Source: Jannaschia formosa
Lineage (GTDB): Bacteria; Pseudomonadota; Alphaproteobacteria; Rhodobacterales; Rhodobacteraceae
NCBI RefSeq assembly: GCF_003340555.1
Contig: NZ_QPLJ01000001.1
Coordinates: 248,001-312,000, forward strand
Direction: 5' to 3'
DNA length: 64,000 nucleotides
Below are positions 18,711 to 27,305 of the stretch, one piece after another; the first letter of the stretch is position 1, and every line of letters begins with the position of its first letter. The position numbers and the translations under genes are program-made. The notes beneath the pieces were generated by a model. It was given only the letters and a program-made list of their open reading frames with translations, had not been told where the DNA came from and did not search any database.

Positions 18711-19637
18711 TCAGCGCCCGTGCGGGTGCGCCTTGGCATAGGCCTCCATAAGGTGGACCGCGTCGACCGCCGTGTAGGCCTGGGTCGTGGACAGCGAGGC
18801 ATGGCCCAGAAGCTCCTGGATGGCGCGGAGGTCGCCGCCGGCTTCCAGCAGATGGGTGGCGAAGCTGTGCCGCAGGGCGTGGGGCGTGGCCGTCGAGGGC
18901 AGGCCCAGCTGCATTCGCGCCCGCGCCACCGTCTCTGCCACGATGCCGGGGTTGAGCGCGCCGCCGCGCACGCCGCGGAAGAGCGGCGCCTCGGGCGACA
19001 GGTCGAAGGGACAGAGCGCGACGTAGCGGTCCACCGCCTTCCGGGCGGCGGGCAGCACGGGGACCAGCCGCTCCTTCCCGCCCTTGCCGCGGATGCGCAG
19101 CATCTCGGGCAGGGGCGCCTCGCGCCCCGTCAGCCCCAGCCCCTCGGAAATGCGCAGCCCGCAGCCGTAGAGAACCGTGACGACGGCGACGTCGCGCGCG
19201 GCGACCCAGGGGGTCTGATGCTGCAGCGCGACGGTCTCGATCAGGTCCTTGGCGGCAGGCGCGGCCAGCGGGCGCGGCAGCGGCTTGCGGAACCGCGGCG
19301 GGCGGGCGGAGAGGATGGCCGTCGGATCGAAGCCCTCGCGCTCGCAGAGCCAGCGGATGAAGCTTTTCACCGCCGAGAGGCGGCGCGCGACCGAGCGGGC
19401 GCCGGTGCCGCGCATCCGCTCGGCGGCCATCCACGACCGCATCTCGGGCGTGCCGATCCGTCCGATCTCGGCCAGGCCCATCGGGCCGCCGCGATGGCCG
19501 GCCTGGAAGGCGAGGAAGGCGGTCACGTCATGCCCGTAGGCGGTGCAGGTGGCCGGGGCCGCCCCGTCGAGCGCGCGCAGGTGGTCGAGCCAGGCCTGCA
19601 GCGCGTCGCGGGCGCCGGGGCTGATCTCGACGGTCAC
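18711..19637 (-). CDS. xerC: Tyrosine recombinase XerC
   Basis: 308 residues from GTG 19637. The N-terminal SAM-like domain (~1-105) is followed by the catalytic domain with R in LYGCGLRISEGLGL, K in GKGGKERLVPVL, HxxR in TPHALRHSFATHLLEAGGD, H in LLGHASLSTTQ and the nucleophile Y in AYTAVD. These proteins resolve chromosome dimers at dif with FtsK; ftsK is 13 kb away. XerC rather than XerD is favoured by its coupling to the DUF484 gene (GTGA overlap at 19634-19637), an arrangement known for xerC in proteobacteria. Confidence 0.93.
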   Translation of the reverse strand: MTVEISPGARDALQAWLDHLRALDGAAPATCTAYGHDVTAFLAFQAGHRGGPMGLAEIGRIGTPEMRSWMAAERMRGTGARSVARRLSAVKSFIRWLCEREGFDPTAILSARPPRFRKPLPRPLAAPAAKDLIETVALQHQTPWVAARDVAVVTVLYGCGLRISEGLGLTGREAPLPEMLRIRGKGGKERLVPVLPAARKAVDRYVALCPFDLSPEAPLFRGVRGGALNPGIVAETVARARMQLGLPSTATPHALRHSFATHLLEAGGDLRAIQELLGHASLSTTQAYTAVDAVHLMEAYAKAHPHGR

Positions 19638-20335
19638 GCCAGGTGGCGGCGGGCCAGCCGCTCGAACACGCCGCAGAGGAAGGCGGTGAGCTCGGTGCCC
19701 TGGTTGGCGCGGAACTGGTGCGGGTCCTCGGAGCCGAAGGCGAGCATCGCGCCGAGGCCCCCGGTGCCGAGGTCGAGCCGGAGCAGCGCCTCGGAGCGGA
19801 TCCAGTCGGCGGCCTCGCCGAAGACCTCGGGCGCGGCGTCGTGGCACTGGCGCAGCGTCACGGTGCGCAGCGGCACGTCGCGGCCATGGGCGACGTAGCC
19901 CTTCACGAAGCCGCGCGGCGCGACCGAGACGGCCGCGTGCGGCGCCGGGTCGGCTTCGTCGTCCGCCTCGAGCACGAGGCGGATGCAGGCGACCCGCAGG
20001 ATGTCGCGCAGCTGGCCATCGAGCAGGTCGAGGATCTCGGCGAAGGTGTCGCATTCCAGCAGCAGCAGCACGCAGCGGTTGATCTGGTTGGTGCCGGCCA
20101 GGTTCTCGTAGGCGGCGGCGATGACCGAGCGGTGGGTGTCCTCCAGCCGGTCGAGCCGCGCCTCCAGCCGCTCCATCGCGATGCCGCGCAGATCGACGAT
20201 GTTCTTGCCCATCGCGCGTTCGTTGGCGGCGATCAGGGCCCGCATCAGGTCGCGGTCGTCGAGGATCATCTCCGGGTCGGTCAGGATCCGGTCACGCCAA
20301 TCCTGCACCTCCGCGCGTGCGGTGGTCTGTGTCAT
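19634..20335 (-). CDS. DUF484 family protein
   Basis: 233 residues. The N-terminal helix pair (VQDWRDRILTDPEMILDDRDLMRALIAANERAMGKNIVDLRGIAMERLEARLDRLEDTH) and the GAF-like C-terminal domain (LGTGGLGAMLAFGSEDPHQF) match DUF484, which typically precedes xerC. The biochemical role is not known; the GAF-like fold suggests small-ligand sensing. Its stop overlaps the xerC start, so it is translated just before the recombinase. Confidence 0.9.
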   Translation of the reverse strand: MTQTTARAEVQDWRDRILTDPEMILDDRDLMRALIAANERAMGKNIVDLRGIAMERLEARLDRLEDTHRSVIAAAYENLAGTNQINRCVLLLLECDTFAEILDLLDGQLRDILRVACIRLVLEADDEADPAPHAAVSVAPRGFVKGYVAHGRDVPLRTVTLRQCHDAAPEVFGEAADWIRSEALLRLDLGTGGLGAMLAFGSEDPHQFRANQGTELTAFLCGVFERLARRHLA

Positions 20336-20462
20336 CGCTGCCCCTTCCGGTCTTTTGCCGATTGAAAGCGGGGTAGCATGACCGCCCGCCCCCGGAAGGC
20401 GAAAACCGGGGCGCGGGCGGAGATTGTCGGGCGGGTGTGGCGAAGCGATCCGCCCGCCGGCC

Positions 20463-21116
20463 TCAGACGATCCTGATGCCGGCCTGCTGGGCGTCCTTGA
20501 CGAACTGGTCCAGCCCCGCCTGCGTCAGCGGGTGCTTGATCATGTCCTGGATGACCTTCGGCGGGGCGGTGGCCACGTCGGCGCCGATCAGCGCGGCTTC
20601 CTTCATGTGGTTGGCCGAGCGGATCGAGGCGGCCAGGATCTCGGTCTGGATGTCGTAGTTGTCGTAGATCTCGCGGATGTCGCGGATCAGGTCCATGCCG
20701 TCGACATTGATGTCGTCGAGCCGCCCGATGAAGGGCGAGACATAGCTCGCCCCGGCCTTCGCCGCGAGCAGCGCCTGGTTGGCGGAAAAGCACAGCGTCA
20801 CGTTCACCGCCGTGCCCGCGTCCGACAGAAGCTTGCACACGCGCAGCCCGGCCCAGGTCATCGGGACCTTGACGCAGACATTGTCGGCGATGCTGGCGAG
20901 GTGCTCGCCTTCCTTGAGCATCTGGTCGAAGTCGATGGCGACGACCTCGGCGCTGACCGGCCCGTCGACGAGATCGCAGATCTCCTTCGTGGCCTCGAGG
21001 ATGTCGCGACCCGACTTCAGGATGAGCGAAGGATTCGTGGTCACGCCATCGACCATGCCGAGGTCGTTCAACTCGCGGATGGCGTCGATATCGGCGGTGT
21101 CTACGAAGAATTTCAT
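20463..21116 (-). CDS. fsa: Fructose-6-phosphate aldolase / small transaldolase (TalC type)
   Basis: 217 residues, the length of the FSA/TalC subfamily of transaldolases. The N-terminus [20 protein letters not shown] and the TTNPSLI motif are characteristic; the Schiff-base lysine is K83 in [13 protein letters not shown]. The protein cleaves or forms C3-C4 bonds of fructose 6-phosphate or sedoheptulose 7-phosphate. FSA and transaldolase activity cannot be separated here with certainty. The gene stands alone between the DUF484 gene and the divergent lysE-like gene. Confidence 0.92.
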   Translation of the reverse strand: MKFFVDTADIDAIRELNDLGMVDGVTTNPSLILKSGRDILEATKEICDLVDGPVSAEVVAIDFDQMLKEGEHLASIADNVCVKVPMTWAGLRVCKLLSDAGTAVNVTLCFSANQALLAAKAGASYVSPFIGRLDDINVDGMDLIRDIREIYDNYDIQTEILAASIRSANHMKEAALIGADVATAPPKVIQDMIKHPLTQAGLDQFVKDAQQAGIRIV

Positions 21117-21182
21117 GGCGTCCTCGGGGCTGATGCGATCTGCTCGCTGTCTAGCGCTAACGGACCCGCAGGACAAACCGAT

Positions 21183-21809
21183 ATGGACCTTCCCCTCTGG
21201 CTCGCCTTCGTCGCCGCCTCGGCCGCCCTGCTCGCCATCCCGGGTCCGACGATCCTGCTGGTGATGAGCTATGCGCTGAGCCAGGGCCGCCGGGTCGCGG
21301 TCGCCTCGGCCGCCGGGGTGGCACTGGGCGATGCGGTGGCGATGACCGCCTCGCTCGCCGGGCTGGGGGCGCTGGTGCTGGCCTCGGCCACGCTGTTCAC
21401 GGTGCTGAAATGGGTCGGCGCGGGGTATCTGATCTGGATGGGGTGGAAGCTCTGGCGCTCCGCCGGGGGGCTGGCCCTGGGCGACGTGGACCCGGCGCAG
21501 GTCGGCGGGCGCGCGGTGTTCTGGCACGCCGCTGTCGTCACGGCGCTCAACCCCAAGAGCATCGTGTTCTTCATCGCCTTCGTGCCGCAGTTCGTGGATG
21601 CGGGCGCGCCGCTCGGGCCGCAGTTCGCGGTTCTGATCGTGACCTTCGTGACGCTGGCGGTGGTCAACGTGCTGATCTACGCGCTGCTGGCGTCGCGGTT
21701 GCGCGACGGGCTGCGGCGGCCCTCGGTCCTGCGGGCGATGGGACGCGCGGGGGGCGCGGCGCTGATGGGGATGGGCGTCCTGACGGCGTTCACCCGGCGC
21801 AGCGCCTGA
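21183..21809 (+). CDS. LysE family amino-acid exporter
   Basis: 208 residues, six predicted membrane helices. The N-terminal motif [34 protein letters not shown] (GP followed by a helix ending GxxxGD) is diagnostic of the LysE/RhtB superfamily, as is the central [16 protein letters not shown]. Such carriers export amino acids such as lysine, threonine or homoserine lactones; the substrate is not identifiable. It is divergent from the aldolase and followed by a strong terminator. Confidence 0.9.
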   Translation: MDLPLWLAFVAASAALLAIPGPTILLVMSYALSQGRRVAVASAAGVALGDAVAMTASLAGLGALVLASATLFTVLKWVGAGYLIWMGWKLWRSAGGLALGDVDPAQVGGRAVFWHAAVVTALNPKSIVFFIAFVPQFVDAGAPLGPQFAVLIVTFVTLAVVNVLIYALLASRLRDGLRRPSVLRAMGRAGGAALMGMGVLTAFTRRSA

Positions 21810-21840
21810 GGCCGGGGACGCCGCGGGCCGACCCGCGGCT

Positions 21841-21865
21841 GGCCTCCGGTCGACCGGAGGCCTTT
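21841..21865 (+). terminator. Rho-independent terminator after lysE-like gene
   Basis: The 22-nt perfect palindrome 21841-21862 (9-bp stem, TCGA loop) is followed by TTT. A second hairpin (CGCGGG-CCGA-CCCGCG) lies just upstream. Confidence 0.7.
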
Positions 21866-21888
21866 CCTGCCGCCGACGGAACGCCGAT

Positions 21889-24084
21889 ATGGGACGGATG
21901 GCCCATTATCCCGCAGGCGCTCCCGTCGCCGTCCTGACCACGCAGCCGCTGGACCGCGCGCTGGATTACCGCGCGCCCGAGGGCGGCGTGGCGGAGGGGG
22001 ATTTCGTGCGCGTGCCGCTGGGCCCCCGCACCGTGCTGGGCGTGGTCTGGGGCCCGGCCGAGGGCGGCTGGCCGATCGAGAAGCTGCGGCCGATCCAGGC
22101 CGTGCTGGACGTGCCGCCGATGGCCCCGGCCTTTCGCGACTTCCTGGAGCGGGCGGGCGCCTACACGCTGACTCCCATGGTCGCGATGCTGCGGCTGGCC
22201 ATGCGCGCGCCGGGGCTGGGCGAGCCGCCGGGCAAGCGCAAGGTCTATGCGCTGGGGACCGGAGAGGCCGACCGGCGGACCGAGGCGCGCGACAAGGTGC
22301 TGGCCGTGCTGCGCGACCGCCCGACGGACGTGTTCGGCGCGACCGAGCTGGCCGAGGCGGCGGGCGTCTCGGCGGGGGTGGTCAAGGGGCTGGTCGCCTC
22401 GGGCGCTGTGCTGGAACAGGCGCAGGCGCGCGATGCCGACTTCCCGCCGCTCGACCCGTCGCGGCCGGGCAAGGCATTGGCCCCCGACCAGGCGGAGGCG
22501 GCCGGGATCTTGCGCGACGCGGTCCACAAGGGCGGATACGGTACGACGCTGCTGAAGGGCGTGACGGGATCGGGCAAGACCGAGGTCTATCTGGAGGCCG
22601 TCGCCGAATGCCTCGCCCGGGGGCGGCAGGCGCTGGTGCTGCTGCCCGAGATCGCGCTGACGGCCGAGTTCCTGACCCGGGTCGAGGCGCGCTTCGGCGC
22701 GCGCCCGGCCGAGTGGCATTCCGGCGTCACCCAGGCCGAGCGGCGGCGGACCTGGCGCAAGGCTGCCGAGGGGCAGGCGCGGCTGGTCGTCGGCGCGCGG
22801 TCGTCGCTCTACCTGCCCTTCCGCGACCTCGGCCTCATCGTCGTCGACGAGGAGCACGACACTTCCTACAAGCAGGAGGACGGGGTGCTCTATTCCGCGC
22901 GCGACATGGCGGTGCTGCGCGCCTCCTGCGAGGGGGCGCAGGTGGTGCTGGCCTCAGCCACGCCGTCGCTCGAAAGCTGGGCCAATGCGGAATCGGGGAA
23001 ATACGCGCGGCTCGACCTCGTCTCGCGCTTCGGCGAAGCGCGGATGCCTGCGCTGCGGGCCATCGACATGCGCGGCGAGGAGGTTCCCGGCGGGCGCTGG
23101 ATCTCGCCCACGCTGAAGGCCGCGATGGAGCAGCGGCTGATCGACGGCGAACAGTCGCTGATCTTCCTCAACCGCCGGGGCTATGCGCCGGTGACGCTGT
23201 GCCGGGCCTGCGGGCAACAGGTCGGCTGTCACCAATGCGACGCGCGCATGGTCGAGCACCGGTTCCAGAAGCGGCTGATGTGCCACCAGTGCGGCGAGAC
23301 GGCGCCGATCCCCGAGGCCTGCCCCTCCTGCGGGGTCGAGGGCAAGATGGCCGCCGCCGGGCCGGGGGTGGAGCGGATGGGCGAGGAGGTCGCCGCGCTC
23401 TTCCCCGAGGCGCGCATGGCGATCCTGTCCTCGGACCTCTTCGGCTCCGCCCGCGCGCTGAAGGCCCGGGTGGAGGAGATCGCCGCCGGCGGGGCCGACA
23501 TCGTCGTGGGCACGCAGCTGGTGGCGAAGGGCCACAACTTCCCGAAGCTGACGCTGGTCGGCGTGATCGACGCGGATCTGGGGCTTCAGGGCTCGGACCT
23601 GAGGGCGGCGGAACGGACGTTCCAGCTGATGCGGCAGGTCTCGGGCCGCGCGGGGCGGGCGGACCGGCCGGGGGTCGCGCTGCTGCAGACCTACCAGCCG
23701 GAGCATCCGGTGATCCGCGCGATCCTGTCGGGCGACGAGGAAGGCTTCTGGGCCGAGGAGGCGGCGCAGCGCCGCGCCGCGGGCGTGCCGCCCTACGGGC
23801 GGATGGCGGGGATCGTGATTTCCGACCCCGACCAGCGGACCGCCTTCGGCCTGGGCGAGGCGCTGGCGCGCCGGGCCGAGGTGATGGAGAGCGCGGGCGC
23901 CGAGGTCTACGGCCCCGCCCCCGCCCCGATCGCGCGCATCCGCGGCCGCCACCGCGTCCGGCTGCTGGTCAAGGCGCCGCGCCAGTCGCCCATCCAGGCG
24001 GCGCTGGCGCGCTGGGTGGCGTCGGTGGAGGTGCCACGGTCGTCGCGGCTGAGCATCGACATCGACCCGCAGAGCTTCCTCTGA
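21889..24084 (+). CDS. priA: Primosomal replication restart helicase PriA
   Basis: 731 residues. The N-terminal 3'-end-binding domain ([21 protein letters not shown]) precedes a superfamily 2 helicase core with Walker [16 protein letters not shown] at ~224-238, [10 protein letters not shown] at ~319, and the [11 protein letters not shown] motif VI. Between the helicase lobes, eight cysteines ([13 protein letters not shown] ... CHQCGETAP ... CPSCG) form the two PriA zinc sites. The protein reloads DnaB at stalled forks. ATG 21889 and 21898 are both possible; the first has the better ribosome-site spacing. Confidence 0.97.
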   Translation: MGRMAHYPAGAPVAVLTTQPLDRALDYRAPEGGVAEGDFVRVPLGPRTVLGVVWGPAEGGWPIEKLRPIQAVLDVPPMAPAFRDFLERAGAYTLTPMVAMLRLAMRAPGLGEPPGKRKVYALGTGEADRRTEARDKVLAVLRDRPTDVFGATELAEAAGVSAGVVKGLVASGAVLEQAQARDADFPPLDPSRPGKALAPDQAEAAGILRDAVHKGGYGTTLLKGVTGSGKTEVYLEAVAECLARGRQALVLLPEIALTAEFLTRVEARFGARPAEWHSGVTQAERRRTWRKAAEGQARLVVGARSSLYLPFRDLGLIVVDEEHDTSYKQEDGVLYSARDMAVLRASCEGAQVVLASATPSLESWANAESGKYARLDLVSRFGEARMPALRAIDMRGEEVPGGRWISPTLKAAMEQRLIDGEQSLIFLNRRGYAPVTLCRACGQQVGCHQCDARMVEHRFQKRLMCHQCGETAPIPEACPSCGVEGKMAAAGPGVERMGEEVAALFPEARMAILSSDLFGSARALKARVEEIAAGGADIVVGTQLVAKGHNFPKLTLVGVIDADLGLQGSDLRAAERTFQLMRQVSGRAGRADRPGVALLQTYQPEHPVIRAILSGDEEGFWAEEAAQRRAAGVPPYGRMAGIVISDPDQRTAFGLGEALARRAEVMESAGAEVYGPAPAPIARIRGRHRVRLLVKAPRQSPIQAALARWVASVEVPRSSRLSIDIDPQSFL

Positions 24085-24089
24085 GGGCG

Positions 24090-24143
24090 GGCCGGGGGGC
24101 CAGCCCCCCGGACCCCCCGGAGTATTTCCGGCCACAGGAAGGA
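24090..24143 (+). repeat. Dispersed intergenic repeat, family A, copy 2
   Basis: A GGGGGG-CCA-(G)CCCCCC hairpin is followed by CCGGAGTATTTCCGGCCACA and GGAAGG. It sits between the tandem genes priA and hisC. Confidence 0.75.
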
Positions 24144-24283
24144 GGGACCGGGCGGCTGTCCGCGCGGGTTCTCCGGGACCTGGACCCTGGCCTTTCCGCC
24201 GGGGCGGCGGCCGGGGCATCGCGCGCCATTGGCCTCGGCCACACCTGCCGCTATTGAGGCGCCGTCAGAGACCGGAGACAGAC

Positions 24284-25366
24284 ATGCAGGCCGCGCCGCA
24301 GCCCCAGCCGGGGATCATGGACATCGCGCTCTACCAGGGCGGCGCCTCGAAGGTGGCGGGGCATGACGATGTGCTCAAGCTGTCGTCCAACGAGAACCCC
24401 CACGGCGCCCCCGCCTCGGCCCGCGCGGCCGCGCGGCAGGCGGCGGAGGCGATGCATCTCTATCCCCCGACCGACCATGCGGAGCTGCGCGCCGCCATCG
24501 CCGAGGTCCACGGGCTCGACCCCGAGCGGGTGATCTGCGGGGTCGGATCGGACGAGATCATCCACTGGCTCTGCCAGGCCTATGCGGGCCCGGGCGACGA
24601 GGTCCTGCATACCGAGCACGGCTTCCTGATGTACCCGATCAGCGCCCGCGCCGCCGGCGCGACCCCCGTGCGCGTCCCCGAGCGGGAGCGGCGCGTGGAC
24701 GTCGACGCGCTGCTGGCGGGGGTGACCGGGGCCACGCGGCTGGTCTTCATCGCCAATCCGGCCAACCCGACCGGCACGCTGCTTTCGGCGGCGGAGGTGA
24801 CGCGGCTGGCCGACGGGCTGCCGGACGGGTGCCTGCTGGTTCTCGACGGAGCCTATGCCGAGTTCGCGGGGGATTTCGACGGCGGGCTGGGGCTGGGCGG
24901 GGAGCGGGGGAACGTCTTCGCCACGCGGACCTTCTCGAAGCTCTACGGGCTGGGCGGGATGCGGGTCGGCTGGGGCTACGGCCCGCGCGCCGTGGTCGAG
25001 GTGCTGAACCGCATCCGGGGGCCGTTCAACCTGTCGAACGTGGCGCTGGCCGCGGCCGAGGCGGCGGTGCGCGACCGCGCCTTCGCCGCCTTCTGCGTCG
25101 CCGACAACGCCGAGCAGCGCGACCGTCTGCGCGGGTCGCTGGCGCAGCTCGGCCTGCCCTCCGACCCGTCGGAGGCGAACTTCGTGCTGGCCCGCTTCGC
25201 GGGTCCCGAGGAAGCCGTGGCCTGCGACACCTATCTGAAGTCCCGGGGCATCATCGTGCGCCATCCCGCCAATTACGGCTTCCCCGACTGCCTGCGGATC
25301 AGCGTGCCCGACGCGGCGGGCAACGACCGGCTGCTGGCGGCGCTGGCGGATTGGCGCGCGGCATGA
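24284..25366 (+). CDS. hisC: Histidinol-phosphate aminotransferase HisC
   Basis: 360 residues from ATG 24284, preceded by GGAGA. Features of the HisC branch: [12 protein letters not shown] near the N-terminus, [18 protein letters not shown], the Asp/Tyr pair LDGAYAEF, and the PLP lysine K219 in [19 protein letters not shown]. It converts imidazole-acetol phosphate to histidinol phosphate; many alphaproteobacterial HisC enzymes also accept aromatic substrates. It is coupled (ATGA) to the downstream TyrA-type dehydrogenase, so a role in tyrosine/phenylalanine transamination alongside histidine synthesis is likely. Confidence 0.93.
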   Translation: MQAAPQPQPGIMDIALYQGGASKVAGHDDVLKLSSNENPHGAPASARAAARQAAEAMHLYPPTDHAELRAAIAEVHGLDPERVICGVGSDEIIHWLCQAYAGPGDEVLHTEHGFLMYPISARAAGATPVRVPERERRVDVDALLAGVTGATRLVFIANPANPTGTLLSAAEVTRLADGLPDGCLLVLDGAYAEFAGDFDGGLGLGGERGNVFATRTFSKLYGLGGMRVGWGYGPRAVVEVLNRIRGPFNLSNVALAAAEAAVRDRAFAAFCVADNAEQRDRLRGSLAQLGLPSDPSEANFVLARFAGPEEAVACDTYLKSRGIIVRHPANYGFPDCLRISVPDAAGNDRLLAALADWRAA

Positions 25367-26325
25367 GCGGGGCGGGACCGATCTACGACCGTGTGGCCCT
25401 GATCGGGCTTGGTCTGATCGCGGGCTCCATGGGGCTGGCGATGAAGCGCGCGGGGCTCGCGACGGAGATCGTCGGCCATGCCCGCACCGCGCAGACGCGG
25501 GAGACCGCGCTCCGGCGCGGGCTCTGCGACCGGGTCTGCGAGACGGCGGCCGAGGCGGTGCGGGACGCGGACCTCGTCGTGCTCTGCGTGCCGGTCGGCG
25601 CGATGGGCGAGATCGCGGCCGAGATCGGCCCCGCGCTGGCGCAGGGCGCAACGATCACCGATGTCGGCTCGGTCAAGCAGGCGGTGATCGACGCGGTCGC
25701 GCCGCACCTGCCCGCCCATGTCGACTTCGTGCCGGGCCACCCGCTGGCGGGCACGGAACATTCCGGCCCGGAAGCGGGCTTCGCCGAACTGTTCCGCAAC
25801 CGCTGGACCCTGCTGACCCCGGCCGAGGGGGCGTCGGCGGAGGCGATCGACCGGCTGACGCGGCTCTGGCAGGGGATGGGCGCCTTTGTCGAGACGATGG
25901 AGGTGGACCGCCACGACCTCGTCCTGGCCGTCACCTCGCATGTGCCGCACCTGATCGCCTACACGATGGTCGGCGTGGCCGACGACCTGCGGCGCGTGAC
26001 CGACAGCGAGGTCATCAAGTATTCCGCCGCGGGCTTCCGCGACTTCACCCGGATCGCCGCCTCGGACCCGACCATGTGGCGCGACGTCTTCCTGACCAAT
26101 ACCGACGCGACGCTGGAGATCCTGGGCCGCTTCACCGAGGAGCTGTTCGCGCTGCAGCGCGCGATCCGGACCGGCGACGGGGCGATGCTGCATGAGTACT
26201 TCACCCATACGCGGGCGATTCGACGCGGGATCATCGAGGCCGGTCAGGACACCGACGCGCCCGATTTCGGGCGCGGCGCGGCGGCGACGGACCGGCCCCC
26301 GGCGCGGCGGGGGGTCTCGTCGTGA
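25363..26325 (+). CDS. tyrC: Prephenate/arogenate dehydrogenase (TyrA/TyrC type)
   Basis: 320 residues with an N-terminal Rossmann motif ([21 protein letters not shown]) and the TyrA landmarks [19 protein letters not shown] (catalytic His) and [14 protein letters not shown]. It catalyses NAD(P)-dependent oxidative decarboxylation in tyrosine synthesis. There is no chorismate mutase domain. Whether prephenate or arogenate is preferred cannot be read, but coupling to the HisC aminotransferase (start inside its stop codon) fits either route. The frame overlaps the next gene by 4 bp (GTGA). Confidence 0.92.
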   Translation: MSGAGPIYDRVALIGLGLIAGSMGLAMKRAGLATEIVGHARTAQTRETALRRGLCDRVCETAAEAVRDADLVVLCVPVGAMGEIAAEIGPALAQGATITDVGSVKQAVIDAVAPHLPAHVDFVPGHPLAGTEHSGPEAGFAELFRNRWTLLTPAEGASAEAIDRLTRLWQGMGAFVETMEVDRHDLVLAVTSHVPHLIAYTMVGVADDLRRVTDSEVIKYSAAGFRDFTRIAASDPTMWRDVFLTNTDATLEILGRFTEELFALQRAIRTGDGAMLHEYFTHTRAIRRGIIEAGQDTDAPDFGRGAAATDRPPARRGVSS

Positions 26326-27164
26326 GGTGGCTGCTGGGGCTGGCGCTGATGGCGGGGGCCGCCGAGGCGAATCCCCGACCGGTGCCGCGCCCGGAACCCG
26401 CGATCGAGGTGCTGAGCCGGGTCGGCGCGATCTCGGTGCCCGCGCAGGCGGCCGTGGCCGCCTCGCCGCGGCCCGTCGGGCGACTGACCGAGGACGTGCG
26501 GCAACGGCGCGCGATGATGCGCGCGCTGCGCGTGCCCCGGCCGGTGATCGACACCGCCGGGCTGGTCGAGCGATCGGCCCGGCCCAGCCTGCGCGACGCG
26601 ACGCTAATTCCCGCCGCTGCCTCCCGCCCCCGCCAGGGCGCATCGGGCGGCGGCATCTGCGGGCGCCCCTCGATCCGGGGCGAGGCGATCCCGCCGGTGT
26701 CGGGACCCGGCCAGTGCGGCATTCCGCAGGCGGTGCAGGTCCGCTCCGTCTCGGGGGTGCAGCTGAGCCTTGCGGCGCGGATGGACTGCGCGACGGCCGC
26801 GGCGCTCGACGACTGGGTGCGGGGCGGCCTGCTGCCGGTGATGCGCGAGCGCGGCGGCGGCGCGGTGGGCCTGCGGGTCGCGGCGGGCTATGCCTGCCGG
26901 GGGCGCAACAACCAGGCCGGCGGGCGGGTCAGCGAGCATGGCAAAGGCCGCGCGATCGACATCAGCGGAATCCTTCTGGCCAACGGCTCCGAGGTGACGG
27001 TGCTGACCGGCTGGAACTCCTCGGACGGGGCGCTGTTGCGGGAGCTCTGGCGCCGGGCCTGCGGGCCGTTCGGCACGGTGCTCGGGCCGGATTCGGACCG
27101 CTTCCACGCGGACCACTTCCACTTCGACACGGCCCGGTATCGCAGCGGGTCCTACTGCCGTTAG
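26322..27164 (+). CDS. Extensin-like (M15/VanY-fold) exported protein
   Basis: 280 residues from GTG 26322. A signal peptide ([16 protein letters not shown]) is followed by a ~130-residue proline/arginine-rich spacer and a C-terminal extensin-like domain. That domain carries the zinc-type motifs of the D-Ala-D-Ala/M15 fold: SEHGKGRAIDISG (~204) and DRFHADHFHFD (~260). A bona fide peptidoglycan peptidase activity is plausible but not shown for this family. The cysteines (CGRP, CGIPQ, CATA, CRG, CGPFG, YCR) suggest disulfides in the periplasm. The gene is coupled to tyrC by a GTGA overlap. Confidence 0.85.
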   Translation: MRWLLGLALMAGAAEANPRPVPRPEPAIEVLSRVGAISVPAQAAVAASPRPVGRLTEDVRQRRAMMRALRVPRPVIDTAGLVERSARPSLRDATLIPAAASRPRQGASGGGICGRPSIRGEAIPPVSGPGQCGIPQAVQVRSVSGVQLSLAARMDCATAAALDDWVRGGLLPVMRERGGGAVGLRVAAGYACRGRNNQAGGRVSEHGKGRAIDISGILLANGSEVTVLTGWNSSDGALLRELWRRACGPFGTVLGPDSDRFHADHFHFDTARYRSGSYCR

Positions 27165-27305
27165 GGGAAGCCCTCCGCCGCACCCAAGCTTGAACTGCGG
27201 GTTCTTCAGGCAGGAAACCCGACGACGCCGGCCCCGGCAGGCGGGTCTGGCCAGTCAGGGAAGCCGAATGCTGCGCGACCTCCGCCGATGGGCCGGCGGC
27301 GGCAC

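Noticed and set aside
15686-18802. 1038-codon frame on the minus strand that includes the crotonase-like protein
   Set aside because: Only its last 198 codons are the crotonase-fold protein; the rest runs antisense to the DUF2125 gene and in another frame of the SDR gene, without motifs.
18711-19637. Phage or integron integrase
   Set aside because: The tyrosine recombinase has the XerC length and is coupled to DUF484, a housekeeping context, with no attachment-site repeats nearby.
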